The position numbers were made by a program, and so were the translations under genes. Below are positions 12,901 through 24,000 of a DNA stretch of 64,000 nucleotides, in pieces. Below the pieces are notes generated by a model. It was not told the DNA's origin and made no database searches. It worked only from the letters and a program-made list of their open reading frames with translations. Source of the stretch: Rostratula benghalensis (Eukaryota; Chordata; Aves; Charadriiformes; Rostratulidae); the NCBI GenBank assembly GCA_013399305.1, contig VXAI01000338.1:663717-727716 (forward strand). Reading direction: 5' to 3'. The first letter of the stretch is position 1, and each line of letters opens with the position of its first letter.

Positions 12901-14859
12901 GAGCTCTAACTTTGGGGCTTAAATTTGTACAGTTGAGCACATCCTTGTCTGTGATTTGTGAACAGATAGAGGGATTGTACTAAGTTACTCAAGGCCCTTG
13001 CTATCTCTGATGTATGATTCTGTTTAGAGTGGGATTAACTGTATATAAATCACTCCCACTCTTGTGTAGTACTTGGGCTTCTCAGTGCATTTTTCAGAGT
13101 GTTTTCATTAATAAGTAATAGTAGATTAACTGAGCCAAGAATTATTTGTCTTTATAGGTGACATTAAGTTTAAAAAAAAAATTGGTTCCATTTGAGTTTT
13201 CTTATGTTAGGAGGATAGGTTACTCAAGATGGAAAAACTGAATTGTGCTGATAAAGAGTGGAAATATGTTCCCATTTTTTGGTCATAGCATACATGCTTC
13301 TACGCTTTGGTCTGAGAAATAGAGAGAAGAATATTCTCAACTGGATAGAAATGATAAGGTAATCAGAGAAGAAGTGTAGGGTGGATTTTTCTGCGACAGT
13401 GTGGGCTTGCTGCATTTAGGTGCAAGCAACCGAAAAGGCTTGACTAATGCCTCCAGGTAGTCCTGAGGCTTTGGCAGTGCTAAAGAGAAGCTTGGGTTTG
13501 GGCATATTCTTGGTGTTGGATGTGAGATGGGGGGAGCTCAGGAATGTGAAGCATTTGACAAGTTGGGTACTGAAGGTAGGCAGCAGAAGATATGCTAGTA
13601 GCGTGGATGACTCTGGTTGCTCTAAAGGCCTGTACCTCTGGGTCAGAGCAGGGCAGGTCTTGTGATTTACGAAGTGAACACCCAGAGAATAAAAGGTGGT
13701 AATGTGCTTTGAGAGAAGACACTTCTAGGACCTGTTAGTTTCCCTCCAGCATAAGTGTGTTCACACAAAGGAAATGTAAGTGTATGGCTGCAATAGTATG
13801 CTTTCAGACTCTCTTTTTAATTTATTGTTTTTTCTGTTTATGTTGCCAGATCTTGCATGGAATCTCTAGCTCTTTTCTGTAACCTCACAAGGTAACAAGC
13901 AAACAAAAAATTAGAAGTATTTTTGGGATGGAAAGGGGAAATTAGTTGATGGTATGAATTATGCTTTGCTGCAAAAGACAATTGTCTGAGACTGAGACTT
14001 CTCAGGGTGTTCTGAAAGAGGTGCAAGCTTTTTGACACTTAATTGAATTCAGCATGTGTTGTTAAAGGATAACTGTCATAGGCATGGACAGTGTGCAAAG
14101 TGCAGGACTTTACTGTAAAATTCTAGTTTTACTTAGTGAAACTAAGGCAGTTTTACTGTTGCATCACTGGATCTTTGGCCATTCAAGGAGTTAATTGTAA
14201 CATTGTTTGAAAGGCCTTCCTCTGATTTTAATGCAATTTAATGAGAGGAAGAAATATATGTCAGTATTGTTATTTATTTTGGTTTCCACGAATCTAACTG
14301 TAAATCAGTGGGGAAGATTATCCTAATCTGTTTGTGCATTTGAACCTAAAGATTGCATTGTGTATTAAAACACAGTTTCAATGAAATTGTTGAGGATGAA
14401 GATTACCCCCACTGCAATGTGTCTTGTTTTAACTTGATAGATTTACCGTCAACCTAAAGATGTTTTCTGTGGCTTGTATTCCTACAAGCTATTTCTTCAC
14501 ATTTAGATGAAGGAAGATGAGATAGAGTACTAGATATTTAATTTCAGAGCTAATGGTTAAAAGCATGTGATAATATTTAGGTGTTGAGAATCCCTCGAGT
14601 TAAGCACTTATCTACTGCTGACTTGCTACAGTTACAAATTGTCAGTGCTTGGTATTTATTGTCACATTTGTCCTGAAAACAGAGAAATGCCACTATTAGT
14701 AGAGATTGCTTCTTGTTAATACCTGTGATTCATTGCAGAAATACTATTTTGTAATGTCTTGAGGCTCCCTAGTGAATTTCTAGTAGTTGCTTCCTATCTT
14801 GTAAAACAGGAGTGTATTAATGTCGCTTCCTTTATCCCCCCTCTGGCAAATGAACAGTT

Positions 14860-15040
14860 GTCGCAAAGGTCTGATGAATCAGGATGCTGACCTCTTTTTG
14901 CATCAATTCCAATAATTACGCCCTTTGAGAGGTGACTTCCTCCTTTAAACAGTGCCAAGAAAAGGAAGTCCTCACTGATTCACAGGTTTTTATCTCTACA
15001 GCTGAAGGATTGTGTGCATTATGATGCACTAGCTGCAGTC
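14860..15040. promoter_or_regulatory. Possible intronic enhancer in RAI14 intron 1
   Basis: This block carries TGAATCAG at 14,875-14,882 and its exact reverse complement CTGATTCA at 14,975-14,982, plus a MAF-type half site TGCTGAC at 14,885-14,891 and an AATAATTACG homeodomain-like core. The symmetrical motifs and lack of simple repeats look like a cis-regulatory module. This is inference from motifs; conservation is untested. Confidence 0.22.
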
Positions 15041-15770
15041 TTAATGTTTGTGTTTAACTATCTCTTATGGAAAAAATACAGATGTGACACAATAAACTTG
15101 GGAATGCCATTTTTGTGTGCTTATGCATGCTTTTTTAATTATGCTGAGGACTTGAGTTTCACATAGAGCGTATAAAATGCACTTACGCAAGAGGTGAAGT
15201 ATCCTGTGGGAAAAATAAGTTGGCTTCTAACAGAAACAGCTCACCTCCCTTCTTCCTTCCTCAAAAGAGGGAAAAGTTGCATATTAGTAGTGCTTACAAA
15301 GCTTGTTAATTAAACTGTATTACAGGTTCCTCATGGAAGAGTCCAGCTTTGCAGCTGTTCTGTGCATGTAGTTACAAGGAGTTGTCATCTCCCCCATAGT
15401 CTTTAGTTGAGTACTTTATCTTCCATGGGAGCTATAACAAATATTTCGTTCATGAGAGCCAAAAAAGCTGAGGGGGTGGGAAGGGGAAAGACAGCCTATA
15501 GCAGACAATTCTTTGGCAATCTGGATGTGAGGAAAGATATATTTTTTTCAATTCCCCGTGCGCAGGACTTCTTTATATTTTATTACATGGTCTAATTAAA
15601 CTTTTAACCTTTTTTTGTGAAATTTTTTTTTGTGAAAATGTCACATTAAGCTTTTGATTTTGTGTGATATTACGTGATATTTCTCAGCTTTTAAAATTCC
15701 TTTAAATTGTGGAAGGTTTTTGTTTTTCCCAAAGGTTTTAAAAGCAGTTCGGGGGGTTTGTCCTCCATTC

Positions 15771-15794
15771 TCTTTCTTTCTTTCTTTCTTTCTT
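15771..15794. repeat. (TTTC)n microsatellite
   Basis: About six tandem copies of a TTTC/TCTT unit, followed by an impure T/C-rich tail. Confidence 0.9.
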
Positions 15795-17982
15795 TTTTCT
15801 TTTCCATTTCTTCTGGTGTGGTATGTAAAAAATGCCAGCTAAGTGTCTTTTCTGTAGCCTGGCATTTCTGGTCTTTGTGATACTCATCACCCTTGGGGTT
15901 GCCGGAGAATGATTTCGGAGATTATTGGGGTCTTGCTGAGGTTCAGGCTCTTTTCCAGTGCAGGTTATGACAGCTGTTGTGCAATTTAAATGCTTTTCCT
16001 CAAAAAAAGTAGGTGTAGCAGAAATAAAGTGGTATGTTAGTGTAACCTAGAATAATTCTGTATTTTTGACTGTTCAAAATTTTTTTTTATTTCATTTTTT
16101 TGCTATTTTTTTTTTACAAGTACTCCATTGAGATCAGGAAAAAGCTTAGAAATTGTCATTTAAGCCGGGAAATGAAAAGCTTCTTCAAGTGGGTTATAAT
16201 TTTCCCCCCCCCCCTCTTCCTTTTGCATGTTAAAGAATTGAACACAATGTGACAAGCCCATCCTCCTTGAAAGGAAAAGCAAGAACTTCAAATGAAACAG
16301 TTTGTTCATATACCTGAAAGCAATCAGGAATCTGATATGACTTTGGAATGACTGTTTAATTAGACATAGAGTTGTTTAATTATATTTAATGATATTTTAA
16401 CAGCCTCCAGAATTACCCCATCCAAATTACCTACTGGAGGTGTGTGTGTTCTGTGGGAAACACATTTGTGTGTTTGTAGTGTATGGGATTTTTTCTTTGT
16501 TTGGGTTTTTTAAAAAGTGTACTTGTGTTTGTCTTAAATAGCTGTCAGATAATATGAGGTTGAACTAAATGACGTTTACTTAGCAGTAATCACAATTCCT
16601 GAATAGTATTTAGCATCCTGTTTTGTGGAAGCATTTTAAACTCATTAGAGTGACCATGTAGAACATAGCAACTTGCTTCATAATATTAAAGGACTTTCTT
16701 TAATGAAACAATTGAATCTGACTTTGCTTATCAAACTATACTATACTGTTTCTAAAGAGTGATGTAAAACGTCAGTGAGCCTGCATGACCTATTTGAATT
16801 TATGCTCCAGTCCTCATTTCAGTTATTTATTTATCTGACTGGACTTGTAACGTTTTTCTCCTTTTTTTTTTTTTTCCTAGTATGGAGGGAGGAAGTTTAT
16901 ACAGCTGAACATCCTTTACTTTAAACTGTTGCTTCAGAAGGAATTTGTATAGCAACTAAAACTTGCAGATGAGAGGGGCTGGCTATTTCAGTAAGCTTAC
17001 TGTAAAAACTAGAAACTTACAACATTTTTACATAGATGGCTTTGCCCAGCCCAGACGTATGTTGCTCTTTCATTACGATTTTCTGCTGTGTTCTAGGAAA
17101 AAACACTTTGCCATGCTACTTTAACATGCTGTTTGCTGTTATATTTGTCTTACATTGGTAATATGTGTACATTGAAGCTTTCTGTAGGAGTCTTCACCCT
17201 AGGCACTGGCTCCGTGTTCCTCTGTGAGAGCTTTCTGCTTTCCTGTAATGATAGTTGTATATGTTTGTGCAACTGCTGCTTTCCTTCACTTGAATGGGAG
17301 GAAGAGGGAAAATGACTGTTTGTGATAGCTAGTTTTAATTTGACAAGGTACTATGAATCCATAAATACACATACGGTTTCTTCTGGAGAAGAGTATAAAA
17401 TGATTCTTCCAGTGATAGCTTCTGTTCTTGCTCAGATGGTTCTATGTGTTACGTTTTCTAGAGCTGTCCTAGTGTGTGTCATGCATGATTTAAGTTTAAT
17501 TTTGAATTTGGTTGGTTGTTAGAGTTGTACTTACAATGTGGGTGGTACTTCTGCTACTCAGTGCAGACCCGCAGTTGTAGTATAGCGAAGTTTTAATGAA
17601 TGACCTTGCATACTTATTTCTGCTTTTTCCACTTTACAAATGACAGCCCTGATGACAATGTTAAAATAGGCAGTGGGCAGAGAAACTTGCTACGTGTACG
17701 AACATGTCAGTGATCTGATTATATCGAGAAGTAGCTGGCATAACATTGTACGTGCTTGCGTTTTTGGTAAAGATTTGCTCTATTCTTCTGTGGTCAGACT
17801 TAGCTTGCTTTTCAGTCTGGAGAAACAGAAAGTTTCCCTTAGCTGGCTGTTAATCTTTTTTTGGAGCTTGAGGGCTAAATCCTCAAAGGGTGATATAGGT
17901 ATGCAAATTCAATTCAGACTTGGCTGCCAGTGAACTGAATGGTATCAAGTTGGAATCTTATATTTCTTTCTTTTTTGTTTAG

Positions 17983-18038
17983 ATATTGAAGAAGGATAAA
18001 AAGCTTCTCAAAGGTTTGGAAGGTTGAATGTGATCAGC
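17983..18038 (+). other. RAI14: RAI14 exon 2, 5' UTR part
   Basis: The exon follows a pyrimidine-rich acceptor ending TTTTGTTTAG at 17,982. The 56 untranslated bases contain one upstream ATG at 18,028, followed at once by TGA. That leaves five bases before the RAI14 start codon. No other upstream ATG occurs in exon 1 as drawn or in this segment. Confidence 0.8.
18028..18033 (+). promoter_or_regulatory. RAI14: Minimal start-stop uORF (ATG TGA)
   Basis: An ATG is followed directly by TGA, ending five bases before the RAI14 start codon. The uATG has T at -3 (weak context), while the main ATG has A at -3 (good context). Start-stop elements elsewhere can stall ribosomes and lower translation of the main frame. 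Here an effect is inferred, and the weak context suggests much leaky scanning. Confidence 0.5.
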
Positions 18039-18074
18039 ATGAAGAGCTTAAAAGCAAAGTTCAGGAAGAGTGAC
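18039..18074 (+). CDS. RAI14: RAI14 (ankycorbin), first coding exon, residues 1-12
   Basis: The 12 codons encode MKSLKAKFRKSD, which I recognise as the amino terminus of vertebrate RAI14. The exon ends in a near-perfect donor, GAC then GTAAGT, at 18,075, in phase 0. The segment has five basic residues (four K and one R apart from the terminal K count varying by helix face) interspersed with L, A and F, as in a basic amphipathic helix. In the family, ankycorbin is an actin-cortex protein grouped with UACA and ANKRD24, whose N-terminal helix is reported to help bind and shape membranes. The start is chosen by family match and A at -3. The coding sequence continues at 57,661 after an intron of about 39.6 kb. 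UACA has a similar opening but differs from residue 6 on and in exon 3, so RAI14 is the better assignment. Confidence 0.95.
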
Positions 18075-21000
18075 GTAAGTATTTCTGCTTAGTTTGACTG
18101 CTGGCTTCCATGCTGGAAACAAATTCTTCACTCCCACCTTGATAAGGTTGTAGGTTAATGAATTACAGACAAGAAAACCTTTCTCCACGCACAAAGGCAA
18201 CAGCTGACTACAGTATGAAGTAGGCTGTTTCTATTTGGAGTACAATTATCTGTTATGCAAATTAAAAGTGTTTCACTACTTTGCTCCCTAGAATTGAATC
18301 GTGCACATGTGTGGGGTGTGTAAAACTTCCGTTAGAATTTCTGCTGGTGCTGAGATTGAAACTTTGTTCCAGGTACAGCATTAAGTCTAGTGAGGACTTT
18401 ACTACCCAATCATGTTTCTGCCTAGGTATAATACCATTCTTATCAGTGTGGTGTTTGAGCACTTAACGAAAGGTCTCTTCAGTCTGTGGCAGGTTTCTTT
18501 GTCAGCAAGAATACAGAACCAGCTGTGCAATTAGGGCAGCTATGGCTTATCAGTTCTAGTGCAACAAGAGAGGTAGATATGAGGCTCGAGCAGTGAAAGA
18601 TGACAGATGTAAATGTGGAAATCCTCCAGGAGACTCTTCAAAACTGCATTTAGAAAGACATTAGGCTGTACATCCTATATTGCCTCTGCTGGTACTAGTA
18701 GTGTCAGTGGAGATCTAGGCTTGATCTCGTATAGTAAGCATAGTTCCCTTGGGGCAGCAGAACTGTTGTAGTCTGGGCCTGTTCTTGTCTTTCTTTTCCT
18801 ACTGGTAGTTGTTCCAACTCCTTGTCATGCGCTAATGCTAATGCTTATTTGGTAGTGTGGTGAGCAGTCAGTGAAATAGCTGACTTTGCATTTAAGTTTC
18901 CAGATTTTGTGAAGAATGTAATGTTTTATTCTTCATCCTAAACTTCTTTGCTGCTTTGAAAGAAATGTTGTATTGTTGGTTGTCATGGCCAGGTTCCCGG
19001 GGGTCCTAGAGCAGCCATGTTTGATGAAGATGCATTAGGTTTGGAAGTGGAGCTTCTTCAGAGGTATTGGTGTTCAGGAATAAAATTACACACTGCACTC
19101 AGGAATTGTACAGGCTGTGCTTTGAGATAAAGATGATCTTATGGCACACCATTAGAGTTGTGTCTTTAGCTGGCTTGTAATGTACTTCCCTAGCTGTGAA
19201 GAAGGTAGAGATGCTGGTGTGGTGTAATCTACACATATGCTGATTACTGCTGAAAAAGTCCTTTGGGCTACAGGTGAGCTGCCGTTTTGGCTTTGTGGCA
19301 GCAGCACTAATGCATGCTCTACTGCAGTTTAGCAAGAGCTCTTTCTAAAAAGACTACCTCTATAAATGAGATAAATACATCAACCAACTTTTAGGACCAG
19401 AGGGAAACAATTTTAACTACTTCAGCAGTGTTTGGCTGTTTTTGCCAGACACTAAACTGAATCAGCCAGGGGCACGGTGTCTTGTCCACTTCACAACAAA
19501 TAAAATAATGTCACAAGTCTCCAGTGTCTCATATAACTAACTGGATATTCCCTTTGATTTAGGACTGTTAGAATTTTGTGATCAAATATTGTTGCTCTTG
19601 TTGCAATGAGTAGCAGCAATTGCTATTTTGAGTTCACCTACACCAGTAAAACTTTTTATAGGCATCTGCTTGAGTAATGAGAACAGTCCCTTGGCTGATA
19701 CATGAACACATTTGGTATTATGGAGGTTAGGTGTGCCTGTGAGTTAGGATGACTTCATTCACACTTCTATCCTAGTTGGCTGGTGTACTGCTTCAGAGCA
19801 AAGGCTAAGTGACATGCGTGATGCAACTAGATCTTGCTGTTGCTAGTCCACCCGTTGTTATAAATTGCTTCACTTATTCCTTACTTAGCTATCCTTGATA
19901 ACACGCTCATGCCTCTCCCCAAAACCAAGTGGAATTGTTGAAAGTAATGGCTGTTTTGATACTACTGCTGTCTACTGGCTGGAGACAAAGTTGACCACAA
20001 AGGATTTTTCAGATGCCTAAAATTTAGATATGCAGCTCTAAAAGTGCAGCGGACTAAATCTGTGACAGTCTGGTTTCCTCTGTTCTGAAGCCAAACCTTA
20101 AGGGCATAGTTCAAAAGAGCCAACAGGAGCTGTTCTATATTTTATGCAAGATAAGCAAGGAATATTATCCTTCTCTTTAGTTTCCAGAAATTGCCTTTAG
20201 CTGTAATTTGTGGGGAGGAGGAAGAGGAGGTGGTATTAACTGGAATTACTCTTATTTGTATCGCAATTTATAAGTCGTGTTAACTGCTTTTGGATTGGGG
20301 ATAAAGTCAGCAGGAATGGAGGGATTCTTTTTCTCATCCCACCTCCATTGTGTTTCTTTTTGGAGGAAATCTTTAATGTCTTATTTTGTAGCACTGAAGG
20401 CATCCTGGGCGAAGGAACAATACCCTTCTCTTTAGCTTCACTGTTAGCATAAAAAAGTAGGAAGAGGAGGAGGAGTAGGAACGAGTCTTCAAGATGTGCA
20501 TGAGAAACAGAAATCACACAAACACTTCTCCAGCTGATAACATAAAATTGTATGCTGGGATGAAGACCACATATAGGAGACTGCAGTGGTGTGCTAGAGC
20601 TGTTCTGGAGTGGCTGACTGAAAGTGGGCACATCTGCTGATATTCATGCGTATGTCTCTGACCCTGCTGCAGGGCTTTGCTTTGGTGCTGTAGCTACACC
20701 AGTCTTACAGCTTCCAGTGCAGGTGTCCCTGCTCCTTTTTCATTCATCTCTGCCCTTCTGGGTTTGAAGGTATCTCGTCCTGCAGTGAGTCAGTTCAAGG
20801 ATATAAAGTGATGGAAAATTTACTTTTTGGGGTAATTTTTAGCTGGTTAACTGCCTCACTGTAGAGTCAGCCCCGCAAGGAATGATGAAAGTAGGAGGAA
20901 CAGCAGGACATCCTTTTCTGCAACTGTTGCTTGGTTTAGCTGTATTGTCAAATCACACTCTGAAATTATTGACCTAAAAAGCACAGGTGTAGGCACACCA

Positions 21001-24000
21001 GCAAAGGAGTTGCACAAACACACAAGTAAATAAGGCTGCTAATTCTGATAATTAACAGAACTGGTATAGTCAAGAGCTGAGATATGGGATCATGAGTCTT
21101 CTTAGATGGCAGAATGATTCTTCACTTCATACTTTTGCTGCTCAGCTCCCCTGTACCTCATTCTCTGCACAGGCAGCTCCATTAAGTGGAGAATCCTTTT
21201 TCCTTGGCAGACTTAGTAGCTGTGAAATCCTTTCTGGGGGTGACTGTTGCCATGTGAGCATGTGTATTTGGAGTGGAGGAATGACATTGCTCTGTCACAA
21301 ATGAGTGTTGTCAGAGTCTGCTGTATAGTTACAGGAGGATGCTTGTAGTCTAGAGATCTGTGAAGAAGATGCCTAGGTGGGAGCAAATGCTGGTACTGGA
21401 ATTTAAGTAGTGAATGTGCACACTTTGTAGACAAAACAACAGAAATTGCACTTATGTCTTGACAAAGCAGCTAGTCTCTTCTGCCTGAGAGGCTGAGTGT
21501 TCTTCACTCTTTCCTCACCTCTTGCTCTTCATTACCAAACTCAAAACCTACTAATGATAATACATCGAAGCTGACAAACTAAAACCATTACCATTTTAAT
21601 TGTTGCAAAAGGCTATTATATGTAACATTTGAAAAAGTCGGTGTGAAAATATCAGGAACTATTCTATCACTTCAGAGCTTGAATTTGTCTAGACTGTCTG
21701 TAGTTTATTCACATGAGAAACAACAAACATTTCCACTGGATAAGACAGAAGTTCTTCACAACTTCTTCTGGAAAATTAGAATATTGGTCCAATTTAGTCC
21801 AGTTAAAACAAAGACAGTACTGAATGAAAATTTTTAGGAATATTTTCTATGAGTATTGAACATCAGATGAAAAACACACCTTGCATTTTAACAATGACCA
21901 GTTTTCTTCTAATTGCTAGATTGTGGACTGGACAAGAGGAAGATTGAAATTATGATTTGTTTCCAAATATCTTCAAGGCTGAATAACTAAAATAGTAGAG
22001 TGTTTTTAAAATTGAAAATTTTCTGTGCAGTTAGCAGAAAAAGTAGCTATTGTCAGAAGCAAAGGCAAGATAGGCTGGGATTTCCCAAGGCTAATTGCCA
22101 GCTCTAACTTCTGGTATTTCTGGAAATGCCTATTTATTGTACGATCGTGTGTGGGTTGAAAAGTTTGCAATTCTTACGAAAATTTCTGCTTTTTGGTGGT
22201 GTAGTCGTTGTTCCAAATAGCAGTGTGATGAGACAGGTATGTGGTATAAAATCTCAGTCTTAATCTATATGCTATACTAATTAAGACTTGGCACTTCTTT
22301 TTAATGCCTGATGTTCTAAGTAGTAGGCTCCCATTCAATAGTTTTTGAAGGATAAAATGCTACGTGGGGGTCTGGAACAGAGAGATTGCTGGGATACATT
22401 CCATTGAAACCACTGTGTTCCCATGTGCTCTGGACTCAATGTGTGGGAGAACAAAACTTGGGTGGGGCAACTTTAAAGATAATAAAGCAGAATCTCCTTT
22501 AAACAGCTGTTAAGTTGTTTTATGCACTGAAAGCTACAATTAACCTAAAAAGGAAGAGGGGATTGTTGAAAATTGTGCTATCCACTCTGTCTACATGCTC
22601 TACTTTCTTTCAGGGTAGTTGTGACAAAAAAACCCTGACATACAGACTTCACTCTGGCTAAAAAGGGAAATAGCAATGTTCTCTCACCACTTTACCCAAT
22701 TATTTAGTAAACCAACTACTGAAATTTTATTTTTTTTAATCTAATTTAAGTGTCCATATTTTATTGTGTTTTGAATCAAATAAGCCTGAAACACATCTTC
22801 ATGATCATAGCTTTCCATCAGCTTACTGTGTTCTTCAGTAATAATTTCTGGTTTCACTATCCAGTGTGTATGGGAAGGTTTGAACTCTGAAATTTATAGG
22901 TTGTCCTCAACCACCTCTCTTCTTGGGAAAAGAGGACTTGGCCTTATCTCCGTCTTGAAACAAGCACCGAGACTCCTGCTTTTACCTCCCTCTGCCAGGA
23001 GTCAAGACTCCTACCTTCCACCCCATTTTCTGCTCCAGAGCTGTTTGGTTTCATGCCTCCAGTTCTAGACAGCATAAGGTTCTGCTCCAGTCAGCTTACT
23101 CTCCTCGCCAAAACCTAAATGCTTTGTGCAGGAAAGAAGTTGAACATGTTCTGAGTCCTACAGTACATAGAGTAAGACCTGCCTGTTGGAGCCAGGTCAG
23201 TGTGAACCTCTTGCTGTTGAGTATTGTCTTGTCTTCATTATTGACAACAGTTATGTGCGCAGGGTAGTCTTAAAAAACTGCCTTATTCAGGTGAACTGTA
23301 GGTCTGATGGACTTGAGCCCTCTGTGAGAGGACCAGTATCAGTCTGTAAGGTATGTGGCATCTCTTTTTAATGATGGTTATAAAATGTAATGGAGAAGCC
23401 AAGTAAAGGCCGGTAGATAAAGGTATGGGAAAATGGAAGGGAAAAAGGAAAGGTCTGAAAGGGAGAGGAGAGGAGGGGCTTTTGAGACTGTAGGGTCAGA
23501 GTTACTATTTTGGTAACTGTTCTATGAGAAGGAATAACTAGGCCCAATGATCAGCTGTCACTAGATGGGAAAGTACGGAGCTTTGGAAGAGTGTTTGAGG
23601 CTAGATAACTTGCAGATACTCTTAGAAGCAACCTGTAGCTTCTCCAGATGGCTGGGGCAGAAAAGAAGGGGAAGGGATCATGTTAAATGAGAACTGTGAT
23701 ATGTTGTTTGAAATTAAGAAGAACCTGAGTTGGAGTGGGCTTACGTTGAATAAACACATTGTTATTTCCTAAAACAGGATTATAGACTGAAGCGTAGCAA
23801 AGAACATCTTGGTTCGGTTCTCAGACGGTCTTAGTCAGTAATAAGATGCCATTGACAGTTATAAATTTGTGATTCCTTTTTCTGGTGCTAGTTACATGCC
23901 TGTTAAGTGTACAGTATTCGCCCACATACTGGGTTGATTGTGAACAATTGCAGTCCTAGTCAGGCAGGCTTACAGTGTAGTTGCATAGCAAGAGCAACAC

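Larger units (their letters stand above)
8807..17982 (+). other. RAI14: RAI14 intron 1
   Basis: About 9.2 kb from the GT at 8,807 to the AG at 17,981-17,982. The first few hundred bases are the tail of the CpG island. The rest is AT-rich with chance reading frames only. It holds a 20-base T-run at 9,104, a TCC tract near 9,936, a TTTC tract at 15,771 and a possible enhancer at about 14,860-15,040. No further exon is supported. Confidence 0.65.

Noticed and set aside
16855..16975. Strong-looking acceptor (long T-run then CCTAG) 1.1 kb before exon 2
   Set aside because: No donor of reasonable strength follows within exon distance, so it looks like a T-run decoy.
18039..18074. Assignment of the gene to UACA instead of RAI14
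   Set aside because: UACA shares only the first five residues and the WNK.DDRL pattern. The FRKSD ending and KKGASATK segment match RAI14.
20236..20631. 131-codon minus-strand frame with a leucine-rich stretch
   Set aside because: The leucine run comes from the GGA/GAA purine tract on the other strand, not a membrane segment of a real protein.
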